A DNA stretch of 64,000 nucleotides from Pseudomonas frederiksbergensis (GTDB taxonomy: Bacteria > Pseudomonadota > Gammaproteobacteria > Pseudomonadales > Pseudomonadaceae): NCBI RefSeq assembly GCF_003732275.1, contig NZ_MOBM01000039.1, forward strand, positions 310,001 to 374,000, in the 5' to 3' direction. Positions 9,116 through 17,297 of this stretch are shown in pieces. Below the pieces are notes generated by a model, which did no database searches, had not been told where the DNA came from, and worked only from the letters and a program-made list of their open reading frames with translations. Position 1 is the first letter of the stretch. Each line of letters begins with the position of its first letter. The translations under genes and the position numbers were made by a program.

Positions 9116-9820
9116 TCACACGCCGCTTTGCAGCAGCATGTTACGAATGTGACCGATGGCCTTAGTCGGGTTCAGGCCTTTCGGACAAACGTTGACGCAG
9201 TTCATGATGCCCCGGCAGCGGAATACGCTGAACGGGTCATCCAGCGAAGCCAGACGCTCGGATGTCTTGTTGTCGCGGCTGTCTGCCAGGAAGCGATAGG
9301 CTTGCAGCAGAGCAGCCGGACCCAGGAACTTGTCCGGGTTCCACCAGAAGGACGGGCACGAAGTCGAGCAGCAAGCGCACAGGATGCACTCGTACAGACC
9401 GTCGAGCTTTTCACGCTCTTCAGGGGACTGCAGACGCTCGATGGCCGGAGCCGGCGTGTCGTTCTGCAGGTATGGCTTAACCTTTTCGTATTGCTTGTAG
9501 AAGATGCTCATATCGACGACCAGGTCACGGATAACCGGCAAACCTGGCAACGGACGAACGATCAGCTTGTTACGTTTTACGACGGCAGACAGCGGCGTGA
9601 TGCACGCCAGACCGTTCTTGCCGTTGATATTCATGCCGTCGGAACCGCAAACACCTTCACGGCAAGAGCGACGATAGGAGAAACCTTCGTCCTGCTCTTT
9701 GATCAGGGCCAGCACGTCCAGCACCATCAGGTCTTTACCACCGGTATCAACCTGGAATTCCTGCATGAACGGCGCAGCGTCCTGATCAGGGTTGTAACGA
9801 TAAACACTGACTTGCAACAT
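9116..9820 (-). CDS. sdhB: Succinate dehydrogenase iron-sulfur subunit
   Basis: This 234-residue subunit carries electrons from SdhA flavin to the membrane quinone site. The [2Fe-2S] cysteines are in SCREGVCGSDG with a later C; the [3Fe-4S] and [4Fe-4S] sites are in CILCACCSTSCPSFWW and CRGIMNCVNVCPKGLNP. I chose the ATG at 9820 (MLQVSVYRY) over an upstream GTG because AAGGGTGG lies at proper spacing before it. It follows sdhA by 11 bp and ends the sdh operon. Confidence 0.96.
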   Translation of the reverse strand: MLQVSVYRYNPDQDAAPFMQEFQVDTGGKDLMVLDVLALIKEQDEGFSYRRSCREGVCGSDGMNINGKNGLACITPLSAVVKRNKLIVRPLPGLPVIRDLVVDMSIFYKQYEKVKPYLQNDTPAPAIERLQSPEEREKLDGLYECILCACCSTSCPSFWWNPDKFLGPAALLQAYRFLADSRDNKTSERLASLDDPFSVFRCRGIMNCVNVCPKGLNPTKAIGHIRNMLLQSGV

Positions 9821-9831
9821 GGCGGCCACCC

Positions 9832-11604
9832 TTAATAAGTCCGAATCTTAGGTTCAAAAGTCGGAACAGTCTTCGGCGAGAAGTTCACAGCACGCTTGGT
9901 AACGCGCTTGTCACCCGGGAAGTACAGGGTGTGGCACAGCCAGTTTTCGTCGTCACGGTCTTCGAAGTCTTCACGGGCGTGAGCACCGCGGGATTCTTTG
10001 CGCACTTCTGCAGCGATGGCCGTGGCTTCGGCCACTTCCAGCAGGTTCTGCAGTTCCAGCGCTTCGATACGCGCGGTGTTGAACGCCTGGCTCTTGTCGT
10101 TGATCTTGACGTTGGCGATACGGCCACGCAGATCAGCCAGCTGAGCAATACCCTTCTGCATGTATTCGCCGGTGCGGAACACACCGAAGTAGTTCTGCAT
10201 GCAGTTTTGCAATTCGCGACGCAGGGTGGCCACGTCTTCACCTTCGGTACGCTCGTTCAGAGCGGACAGACGTGCCAGGGCCGCGTTGATGTCGGCGTCG
10301 GTGGCGTCATCGTATTCGATACCGTCGGTCAGCGCTTTTTCCAGGTGCAGGCCGGCAGCGCGGCCGAATACCACCAGGTCGAGCAGCGAGTTGCCGCCCA
10401 GACGGTTGGCGCCGTGAACCGATACGCACGCCACTTCACCCACTGCGAACAGGCCAGGGATGATTTCGTCGACGCCTTCGTCGTTCTGGGTGATTGCCTG
10501 ACCATGAATGTTGGTCGGAACGCCGCCCATCATATAGTGGCAGGTCGGAACAACCGGAACCGGAGCAACAACAGGGTCAACGTGCGCGAAAGTCTTGGAC
10601 AGTTCGCAGATGCCTGGCAGACGGCTGTGCAGCACTTCCTCGCCCAGGTGGTCGAGTTTGAGCATTACGTGGTCGCCATTCGGACCGCAACCGTTGCCGG
10701 CGATGATTTCTTTAACCATCGAACGGGCAACAACGTCACGACCGGCAAGGTCTTTGGCGTTCGGAGCATAACGCTCCATGAAACGCTCGCCGTGCTTGTT
10801 GATCAGGTAACCACCTTCACCACGGCAACCTTCGGTGACCAGTACACCGGCGCCGGCGATGCCGGTCGGGTGGAACTGCCACATTTCGATATCTTGTACC
10901 GGTACACCGGCACGCAGCGCCATACCAACACCGTCACCGGTGTTGATCAGGGCGTTGGTGGTCGACGCGTAGATACGACCTGCACCGCCGGTGGCCAGTA
11001 CGGTGGCCTTGGCACGGATATAGGTGGTTTCACCGGTTTCGATGCAGATGGCAATCACGCCGACGAATGCGCCTTCCTGGTTTTTCACCAGATCAACAGC
11101 GTAGTACTCGTTCAGGAACGTGGTGCCAGCTTTCAGGTTGCCCTGATAAAGGGTGTGCAGCAGCGCGTGACCGGTACGGTCGGAAGCGGCGCAGGTACGG
11201 GCGGCCTGGCCACCTTTACCGTAGTCCTTGGACTGACCACCGAACGGACGCTGATAGATACGACCTTGTTCGGTACGCGAGAACGGCATACCCATGTGGT
11301 CCAACTCGTATACGGCGGCAGGACCTTCCTGACACATGTATTCGATAGCGTCCTGGTCACCGATATAGTCGGAACCCTTGACGGTATCGTACATGTGCCA
11401 GCGCCAGTCATCGTTCGGATCGGCAGACGCAATGGCGCAAGTGATGCCGCCCTGGGCCGACACGGTGTGCGAACGAGTCGGGAAAACCTTGGTGATCACG
11501 GCAGTCTTGTGACCGCCCTGTGCCAGTTGCAGCGCTGCGCGCATGCCGGCACCGCCACCACCAATAATGATGGCGTCGAAAGAAATCGTTGGAATGTTAG
11601 CCAT
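9832..11604 (-). CDS. sdhA: Succinate dehydrogenase flavoprotein subunit
   Basis: This 590-residue subunit oxidises succinate to fumarate at the cytoplasmic face of the inner membrane. The FAD dinucleotide fold GGGGAG is at residues 15-20, and the covalent flavin-binding His46 is in RSHTVSAQGG. Active-site blocks HPTGIAGAGVLVTEGCRGEGG and the arginine-rich SRLPGICE and GANRLGGNSLLD segments are all present. It has normal length, lies between sdhD and sdhB, and is one operon with them. Confidence 0.98.
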   Translation of the reverse strand: MANIPTISFDAIIIGGGGAGMRAALQLAQGGHKTAVITKVFPTRSHTVSAQGGITCAIASADPNDDWRWHMYDTVKGSDYIGDQDAIEYMCQEGPAAVYELDHMGMPFSRTEQGRIYQRPFGGQSKDYGKGGQAARTCAASDRTGHALLHTLYQGNLKAGTTFLNEYYAVDLVKNQEGAFVGVIAICIETGETTYIRAKATVLATGGAGRIYASTTNALINTGDGVGMALRAGVPVQDIEMWQFHPTGIAGAGVLVTEGCRGEGGYLINKHGERFMERYAPNAKDLAGRDVVARSMVKEIIAGNGCGPNGDHVMLKLDHLGEEVLHSRLPGICELSKTFAHVDPVVAPVPVVPTCHYMMGGVPTNIHGQAITQNDEGVDEIIPGLFAVGEVACVSVHGANRLGGNSLLDLVVFGRAAGLHLEKALTDGIEYDDATDADINAALARLSALNERTEGEDVATLRRELQNCMQNYFGVFRTGEYMQKGIAQLADLRGRIANVKINDKSQAFNTARIEALELQNLLEVAEATAIAAEVRKESRGAHAREDFEDRDDENWLCHTLYFPGDKRVTKRAVNFSPKTVPTFEPKIRTY

Positions 11605-11607
11605 GGA

Positions 11608-11976
11608 TCAGATACCCCAGAGAATCTGCACACCCCAGACGAAGTAAGCGAACATCGCAACGCCGCATACTGCCTGGAAAAGGAAACGTACTGCAGTCGC
11701 GGACTTGCCCAGCGCCATCGGCGTCAGGTAGTCAGTCGCGATGGTCCACATGCCGACCCAGGCGTGAGCGCCCAGGGCTACAAGGGCCAGCAGACTGAAG
11801 ATACGCATTCCGTTGTGGGCGAACAGGGCATGCCATTGGTCGTAGCCAATGCCTGGATTCGCAACGAGGTATCCGATCAGGAAGATGAAATAAGCCGCGA
11901 GAACGACCGCAGACACACGCTGCGCCATCCAGTCATAGAGGCCCGAACGCGATAGGTTCGTAACGCTGGTTACCAT
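11608..11976 (-). CDS. sdhD: Succinate dehydrogenase membrane anchor, cytochrome b subunit D
   Basis: This is a 122-residue protein starting MVTSVTNLSRSGLYDWMAQR with three hydrophobic segments. Together with SdhC it anchors SdhAB, binds heme b and forms the ubiquinone site. The sequence HALFAHNGMRIFSLLALVALGAHAWVG carries the conserved heme-side histidine and quinone-site residues. The start at 11976 overlaps the sdhC stop by 7 bp; an ATG two codons earlier (11982) is also possible. Confidence 0.94.
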   Translation of the reverse strand: MVTSVTNLSRSGLYDWMAQRVSAVVLAAYFIFLIGYLVANPGIGYDQWHALFAHNGMRIFSLLALVALGAHAWVGMWTIATDYLTPMALGKSATAVRFLFQAVCGVAMFAYFVWGVQILWGI

Positions 11977-12344
11977 ATCCAAACTCCCGCCAGAACGATC
12001 AACACCGCAGATACGGCGATAATGATTTGCGAGCCCAGCTTGCCGCCTTCCAGCGTCTCACCGATGCCCATATCCATAATCAGATGGCGCACACCGGCTA
12101 CCAGGTGATACAGAAGAGCGGACAGGAGGCCCCATGCTACGAACTTGGCCAGCGGACTGGTCAAGCATGCCTTCACGTCGGCAAAACCTTCCTCGGAACC
12201 CAGAGACTTGCCCAATGCATACAGCATGAAGCCAAGGCCCAGGAAGAGGATGATGCCGGAAACACGGTGAAGAAACGACGTAACGCCGGTGATGGGGAGT
12301 TTGATGGTCCTTAGGTCTAGGTTTACAGGTCGTTGGCTTTTCAC
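11970..12344 (-). CDS. sdhC: Succinate dehydrogenase membrane anchor, cytochrome b556 subunit C
   Basis: This 124-residue anchor begins MKSQRPVNLDLRTIKLPIT and has three membrane spans. The quinone-site motif SFLHRVSG (His26) and the YHLVAGVRH segment with His80 and His87, which holds the heme ligand, are intact. It is the first gene of sdhCDAB. A good sigma-70 promoter lies 134 bp upstream, giving a leader of about 125 nt, the usual place for small-RNA control of sdh in Pseudomonas (an inference, not shown by the sequence). Confidence 0.96.
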   Translation of the reverse strand: MKSQRPVNLDLRTIKLPITGVTSFLHRVSGIILFLGLGFMLYALGKSLGSEEGFADVKACLTSPLAKFVAWGLLSALLYHLVAGVRHLIMDMGIGETLEGGKLGSQIIIAVSAVLIVLAGVWIW

Positions 12345-12477
12345 GGCTTTTTTTCACACTGAAGAGCCCCTAACAATCAGGGCAAAGTTGTTGGGGAGTG
12401 CACTGGTCAGGTAACCACCACCCAGGGATGCGACCCCCAATAAAGCAGGCCCAAAAGCCCCTGGCGGTCGGTGGCCG

Positions 12478-12506
12478 AGTATAGACAGTTAGGCTACTAA
12501 TGACAA
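12478..12506 (-). promoter_or_regulatory. Sigma-70 promoter of sdhC
   Basis: On the minus strand TTGTCA (12501-12506) and TATACT (12478-12483) are separated by exactly 17 bp. Transcription would start near 12471. Confidence 0.78.
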
Positions 12507-12620
12507 CGCGTTCACCTTCCCCTAATAGCTGATTGCACAAGTGAGATAAAAGGCGTAAATGGCAGTCAATTTCGAGGAAAAAGTCCGGTTAAAGCCTTCT
12601 GGAGCAAGACTTTAGGCAAA

Positions 12621-12648
12621 TTGACATTCGAATTTATCTCACTATAGT
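12621..12648 (+). promoter_or_regulatory. Sigma-70 promoter of gltA
   Basis: TTGACA (12621-12626) and TATAGT (12643-12648) are 16 bp apart, close to consensus. Transcription would start near 12655, about 50 nt before the gltA start, which has a strong AGGAGG at 12697-12702. This promoter diverges from that of sdhC, with about 115 bp between the two -35 boxes. Confidence 0.82.
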
Positions 12649-12706
12649 GGTGCGGGCCCTGCGTGGGGGGTCTGTCTGATGATTTCAAGCATAAATAGGA
12701 GGCCAC

Positions 12707-13996
12707 ATGGCTGACAAAAAAGCGCAGTTGATCATCGAGGGCGCAGCCCCCGTCGAGCTGCCCATTTTAACCGGCACCGTTGGTCCCGATGTTATCGACG
12801 TTCGAGGCCTGACGGCCACGGGCCGTTTCACCTTTGACCCTGGCTTCATGTCGACTGCCTCCTGCGAGTCGAAGATCACCTATATCGATGGCGACAACGG
12901 CATTCTGCTGCACCGCGGCTACCCGATCGAACAGCTGGCTGAAAAGTCGGACTACCTGGAAACCTGCTACCTGCTGCTTAACGGCGAATTGCCGACCGCA
13001 GAGCAGAAGGCCCAGTTCGTTGGCACCGTGAAGAACCACACCATGGTTCACGAGCAGTTGAAGACCTTCTTCAACGGCTTCCGTCGCGACGCCCACCCGA
13101 TGGCCGTCATGTGCGGCGTAGTTGGCGCCCTCTCGGCGTTCTACCACGACTCCCTCGACATCAATAACCCGCAGCATCGCGAAATCTCCGCGATCCGCCT
13201 GGTTGCCAAGATGCCGACCCTGGCTGCAATGGTTTACAAGTACTCCATGGGCCAACCCATGATGTACCCGCGCAACGACCTGTCGTACGCGGAAAACTTC
13301 CTGCACATGATGTTCAACACCCCGTGCGAGATCAAACCGATCAGCCCGGTACTCGCCAAGGCCATGGACCGGATCTTCATCCTCCATGCCGACCACGAGC
13401 AAAACGCATCGACGTCTACCGTACGTCTGGCCGGCTCGTCGGGTGCCAACCCGTTCGCCTGTATCGCCGCCGGTATCGCTGCACTGTGGGGCCCTGCCCA
13501 CGGCGGTGCGAACGAAGCCGTTCTGACCATGCTCGATGAAATTGGCGATGTTTCGAACATCGACAAGTACATCGCCAAGGCCAAGGACAAGAACGATCCG
13601 TTCAAATTGATGGGCTTCGGTCACCGGGTTTACAAAAACCGCGACCCACGCGCCACCGTCATGAAGCAGACCTGCGACGAAGTACTGAAAGAACTGGGCA
13701 TCACCAACGATCCGCAACTCGAACTGGCCATGCGCCTGGAAGAGATCGCCCTGACCGACCCGTACTTTATCGAACGTTCGCTGTACCCGAACGTCGACTT
13801 CTACTCGGGGATCATCCTCAAGGCGATCGGCATTCCGACCAGCATGTTCACCGTGATCTTCGCCCTGGCGCGGACTGTCGGCTGGATCTCCCACTGGAAA
13901 GAAATGCTCTCCAGCCCGTACAAGATCGGCCGCCCGCGCCAGTTGTACACCGGCTACGAGTCGCGTGATATCACCAAGCTGGAAGACCGCGAATAA
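12707..13996 (+). CDS. gltA: Citrate synthase, hexameric type II
   Basis: This 429-residue enzyme condenses acetyl-CoA and oxaloacetate. Catalytic regions visible are HADHEQNASTSTVR (substrate-binding His), MGFGHRVYKNRDPRA (second His) and the late Asp in PNVDFYSGI. The roughly 50-residue N-terminal beta domain typical of NADH-inhibited Gram-negative enzymes is present. It diverges from sdhC across a 362-bp region with a promoter in each direction, the standard Pseudomonas arrangement. A 12-bp stem terminator follows. Confidence 0.98.
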   Translation: MADKKAQLIIEGAAPVELPILTGTVGPDVIDVRGLTATGRFTFDPGFMSTASCESKITYIDGDNGILLHRGYPIEQLAEKSDYLETCYLLLNGELPTAEQKAQFVGTVKNHTMVHEQLKTFFNGFRRDAHPMAVMCGVVGALSAFYHDSLDINNPQHREISAIRLVAKMPTLAAMVYKYSMGQPMMYPRNDLSYAENFLHMMFNTPCEIKPISPVLAKAMDRIFILHADHEQNASTSTVRLAGSSGANPFACIAAGIAALWGPAHGGANEAVLTMLDEIGDVSNIDKYIAKAKDKNDPFKLMGFGHRVYKNRDPRATVMKQTCDEVLKELGITNDPQLELAMRLEEIALTDPYFIERSLYPNVDFYSGIILKAIGIPTSMFTVIFALARTVGWISHWKEMLSSPYKIGRPRQLYTGYESRDITKLEDRE

Positions 13997-14032
13997 GACC
14001 TGTCTTGCGATAACGTCTTGAGTTGTACCGGG

Positions 14033-14066
14033 AACGGCCTCTATTTAGATAGGGGCCGTTTTTGTT
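14033..14066 (+). terminator. Rho-independent terminator of gltA
   Basis: A 12-bp stem (14033-14044 with 14049-14060, one G-T pair) with a TTAG loop is followed by TTTGTTTG, 37 bp after the gltA stop. Confidence 0.92.
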
Positions 14067-14473
14067 TGTGGGGCCTTGTGGGCTCTTTGGTTGTGTACAT
14101 ATCCGTTTCTGCGGTAACGGCTTCTATTGGTTTCGCTTTTACAGCGAGTCACTTTGGAAAAGCGCCAAAGTAACCAAAGCGCTCTTGCCCCTTTCGTTCG
14201 GTGCCTCGCCCAGGCTCGGCATGCCCTCGCTCCGGTCCTTCTCCGTGGGCCCGCCGCGATCGGCCATCCATGGCCGTGCGCGGCTAACCCGGCATCCATG
14301 CCGGGTTGCCCACTACGCAGAACCTCCTCTCAGCCTCTCGAGGGGGCGGTGCATCAACATCAACAGCTGCAGGCGAGCTAACGCTCGGCCTGTTGAGCGG
14401 TGAAAAGCAGAGCGGATGTGCTCTGATTTTTTGTGGGAACTGGTTTGCCGGGTCGCCGCATCGCTGCGATGGC

Positions 14474-14615
14474 GGCCTGTCAGCCGACCAATCTTCCCGG
14501 GATGCACCCAGTCCTACTGTGGGAGCTGGCTTGCCTGCGCAGACGGCCTGTCAGCCGCCCCATCTTCCCCGGATGTACCCAGTCCAACTGTGGGAGCGAG
14601 CCTGCTCGCGAAGCT
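14474..14615. repeat. 71-bp direct tandem duplication containing REP-like ends
   Basis: Two diverged copies (14474-14544 and 14545-14615) each begin GGCCTGTCAGCCG and end with a TGTGGGAGC REP-like stretch. A third, more decayed partial copy may precede them at about 14425. Confidence 0.75.
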
Positions 14616-14616
14616 G

Positions 14617-14694
14617 TTGATCTTGCCGTTGCCGTTGCCGTTGCTTTGGCTTTGGCTTTGGCTTTGGCTTTGGCTTTTGATCTTGATCTTGATC
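14617..14694. repeat. Imperfect hexanucleotide tandem repeat, 13 units
   Basis: Units keep strict 6-bp phase: TTGATC once, TTGCCG three times, TTGCTT once, TGGCTT five times, TTGATC three times. This is a likely length-variable tract. Confidence 0.9.
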
Positions 14695-14929
14695 TGCTGC
14701 CCCTTTCCCAGAGGCCGAACGCAGGCGTTGCGCAGGGGGCACCGCGGCAGGGATGCCGGAGTGAGGGCATGCCGAGCCTGGGCGAGGCACCGAATGGCGG
14801 GGCAAGAGCGCTTTGGTTACTTTCGCGCTTTTCGAAAGTGACTCGCTGTAAGAGCGAAACCGCCAGCCGCCGTGACCGCAGAAACGGATATGTACACCAT
14901 CAAAAATCCCGGTCGGCTATCAGGCCGCC

Positions 14930-14953
14930 TTCGCGAGCAAGCCCGCTCCCACA
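14930..14953. repeat. Single REP, family A
   Basis: TTCGCGAGCAAGCCCGCTCC plus CACA matches the family A core. Its nearest inverted mate is at about 14590-14612, inside the composite element. Confidence 0.8.
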
Positions 14954-14972
14954 AGGGGCGATAACCGCCCCC

Positions 14973-15003
14973 AAAAAAAAAGCCCCGATCTCTCGACCGG
15001 GGC
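14973..15003 (-). terminator. Rho-independent terminator of actP
   Basis: On the minus strand a 9-bp stem (14995-15003 with 14982-14990) with a GAGA loop is followed by nine T. Confidence 0.94.
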
Positions 15004-15035
15004 ATTCGTTTTAACGCGGCTTATATATAGAAGCC

Positions 15036-16694
15036 TTAGTGCGAAACCGCCCCACTCGCCCCCAACCCGGTCTGCGAACGAACAAACTGCGGGAAGAACA
15101 GCGCACGTTCGTTCACACCCTCGGCCGACTTGTCAGTGACCGAGAAGAACCAGATCCCGACAAACGCAATGGCCATGGAAAACAGCGCCGGGTATTCATA
15201 CGGGAAGATCGCCTTCTCGTGACCCAGGATCTGCACCCAGATGGTTGGCCCCAGCACCATCAAGCCAACTGCACTGACCAGCCCCAGCCAGCCGCCGATC
15301 ATCGCACCGCGAGTCGTCAGCTTCTTCCAGTACATGGAAAGCAACAGCACCGGGAAGTTGCAGCTTGCCGCGATGGAGAACGCCAGGCCCACCATGAACG
15401 CGATGTTCTGCTTCTCGAACAGAATGCCCAGGCCGATCGCCAACACCGCCAGAGCGATAGTGGTGATTTTCGAGACACGGATCTCGTCCTTCTCGTTGGC
15501 CTTGCCCTTCTTGATCACGCTGGCATACAGGTCATGGGACACCGCCGAAGCACCGGCCAGGGTCAGACCAGCCACCACTGCCAGGATGGTTGCGAACGCC
15601 ACCGCCGAGATGAAGCCCAGGAAAATACTGCCACCCACCGCATTGGCCAAATGCACCGCCGCCATGTTGTTGCCACCCAACAGCGCGCCAGCCGCGTCCT
15701 TGAAAACCGGATTGGTGCTGACCAGCAGGATCGCACCGAAGCCGATGATGAAGGTCAGGATGTAGAAGTAGCCAATGAAGCCGGTTGCATACAGCACGCT
15801 TTTACGAGCTTCTTTAGCGTCACTCACGGTGAAGAAGCGCATCAGAATGTGTGGCAGGCCAGCGGTACCGAACATCAATGCCAGACCAAGGGAAAACGCG
15901 GAGACCGGATCTTTCACCAGGCCACCGGGGCTCATGATCGCTTCACCTTTAGGGTGAACCTTGATCGCCTCGGAAAACAGCGCGTTGAAGTCGAAGTTGA
16001 CGTGCTTCATCACCATCAGCGCCATGAACGAGGCACCGGACAGCAACAGCACCGCCTTGATGATCTGCACCCAAGTGGTCGCCAGCATGCCGCCGAACAG
16101 CACGTACATGCACATCAGGATACCGACCAGGATCACCGCAACGTGATAGTCGAGACCGAACAGCAGCTGAATCAGCTTGCCGGCACCCACCATTTGCGCG
16201 ATCAGGTAGAACGCCACCACCACCAGCGAACCGCACGCCGACAGCGAACGGATCTGGGTTTGCCCGAGGCGATAGGATGCAACGTCGGCAAAGGTGTATT
16301 TGCCCAGGTTACGCAGGCGCTCGGCGATCAGGAACAGAATGATCGGCCAGCCCACCAGGAAGCCGATCGAGTAGATCAGGCCATCGTAGCCGGAGGTGAA
16401 CACCAGGGCGGAAATACCCAGGAAGGACGCCGCGGACATGTAGTCACCGGCAATCGCCAAGCCGTTCTGGAAACCGGTGATCTTGCCGCCTGCCGCATAG
16501 TAGTCGGCCGCCGAGTTGTTACGCTTGGATGCCCAATAAGTGATGCACAGGGTTGCACCCACGAATGCCACGAACATCAGGATCGCCGAAACATTGAGCG
16601 GTTGTTTCTGTACCGCGCCCGTCAGGGCTTCAGCCGCCCAGGCGCCAGGTGCGAAGGCTGCGATGCTCAATAGAGCCATTAGACGCCGGATCAT
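15036..16694 (-). CDS. actP: Cation/acetate symporter ActP (sodium:solute symporter family)
   Basis: This 552-residue permease starts at the ATG at 16694 (MIRRLMALLSIAAFAPGAWA, a signal-like leader) and has about 13 membrane spans. The family signature GDYMSAASFLGISALVFTSGYDG is present. Known role: uptake of acetate and similar short monocarboxylates with a cation. Its ATG overlaps the stop of the upstream DUF485 gene (ATGA), the usual yjcH-actP pair. A longer frame upstream is only read-through into the partner gene. Confidence 0.96.
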   Translation of the reverse strand: MIRRLMALLSIAAFAPGAWAAEALTGAVQKQPLNVSAILMFVAFVGATLCITYWASKRNNSAADYYAAGGKITGFQNGLAIAGDYMSAASFLGISALVFTSGYDGLIYSIGFLVGWPIILFLIAERLRNLGKYTFADVASYRLGQTQIRSLSACGSLVVVAFYLIAQMVGAGKLIQLLFGLDYHVAVILVGILMCMYVLFGGMLATTWVQIIKAVLLLSGASFMALMVMKHVNFDFNALFSEAIKVHPKGEAIMSPGGLVKDPVSAFSLGLALMFGTAGLPHILMRFFTVSDAKEARKSVLYATGFIGYFYILTFIIGFGAILLVSTNPVFKDAAGALLGGNNMAAVHLANAVGGSIFLGFISAVAFATILAVVAGLTLAGASAVSHDLYASVIKKGKANEKDEIRVSKITTIALAVLAIGLGILFEKQNIAFMVGLAFSIAASCNFPVLLLSMYWKKLTTRGAMIGGWLGLVSAVGLMVLGPTIWVQILGHEKAIFPYEYPALFSMAIAFVGIWFFSVTDKSAEGVNERALFFPQFVRSQTGLGASGAVSH

Positions 16695-17002
16695 TGCTGA
16701 GCCTCCTTGAGAATCGCATTGTTCAAGTCGTCGAATTCGCCATTGGCGCGTCGCACGTAGATGGCCGTCAGGATAAAGGCCGAAACGATCAGCCCGACAC
16801 CGATCGGAATGCCCCACGTAATCGAAGACTCGGGGCTGATTTTCGCGCCCAGAATATGCGGCCCGTAAGCAATTAGAAGGATGAATCCGGAGTACAGCCC
16901 AAGCATGATCGCTGAAAGAATCCAGGCGAATCGTTCTCTCTTGCTGACCAGCTCTTTGAAGCGCGAGCTGTTTTGAATCGAGAGGTAAATGCTGTCGTTC
17001 AT
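16691..17002 (-). CDS. DUF485 (YjcH-like) small membrane protein
   Basis: This 103-residue protein has two hydrophobic segments (about residues 26-48 and 62-83) separated by a short loop. The context and sequence match YjcH/DUF485 proteins, which are almost always encoded directly before actP and are thought to assist the permease; the exact role is not known. It is translationally coupled to actP by a 4-bp overlap. Confidence 0.92.
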   Translation of the reverse strand: MNDSIYLSIQNSSRFKELVSKRERFAWILSAIMLGLYSGFILLIAYGPHILGAKISPESSITWGIPIGVGLIVSAFILTAIYVRRANGEFDDLNNAILKEAQQ

Positions 17003-17131
17003 TGTTTTTATCCTCGCAGCACAGATTTAGTTGGAACGGTATCCACTCTATGCGGCTGCCGGACAGGTTCCAGACGACCTTAGTATTAGAACGACATGAC
17101 AGAGTCGCCATGGTTCAGCATGCATTAAACA

Positions 17132-17224
17132 ATGTGGGAGCGGGCTTGCTCGCGAAGGCCGGAGTGCCAGCCAACATCGACGCTGAATGACACACCGCTT
17201 TCGCGAGCAAGCCCGCTCCCACAT
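17132..17224. repeat. REP inverted pair, family A variant
   Basis: Arms 17132-17156 and 17200-17224 are perfect 25-bp reverse complements (ATGTGGGAGCGGGCTTGCTC type) around a 43-bp centre. Confidence 0.92.
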
Positions 17225-17266
17225 AAAAAAGCAAAAGGCCCCTTGGCATTTATGCCAAGGGGCCTT
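17225..17266 (-). terminator. Rho-independent terminator of the betaine-binding protein gene
   Basis: On the minus strand AAGGCCCCTTGGCA pairs with TGCCAAGGGGCCTT (14 bp) and is followed by TTGCTTTTTT. Confidence 0.93.
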
Positions 17267-17297
17267 GAGAGGTGCTGATTAGACGCTTCAGGTCAAA

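Larger units (their letters stand above)
14092..14900. repeat. Composite element bounded by ~145-bp inverted repeats
   Basis: The left arm (about 14092-14237) and the reverse complement of the right arm (about 14758-14900) share long identical blocks such as GTGTACATATCCGTTTCTGC, TTACAGCGAGTCACTTT and the 20-mer AGTAACCAAAGCGCTCTTGC, giving near 90% identity by eye. The interior has a CCCGGCAT/ATGCCGGG hairpin (about 14288-14307), a 71-bp tandem duplication and a hexamer tract. Frames through the arms look like proteins but are mutually inconsistent and lack ribosome sites. No transposase is present. Confidence 0.8.

Noticed and set aside
9931..11955. A 674-codon plus-strand open frame
   Set aside because: Antisense of sdhA and sdhD. 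Composition (rich in His, Gln, Val, Arg with no family motif) is typical of a mirrored frame.
14045..15014. Several frames of 60-190 codons in the gltA-actP gap, including Lys/Ala and Asp/Gln-Pro/Lys repeats
   Set aside because: They are translations of the inverted repeat and the hexamer tract, overlap one another on both strands and lack ribosome sites.
16695..17111. N-terminal extension of ActP by about 140 residues
   Set aside because: The extension runs through the DUF485 gene in another frame. The ATG at 16694 is coupled to that gene's stop and begins a normal leader.
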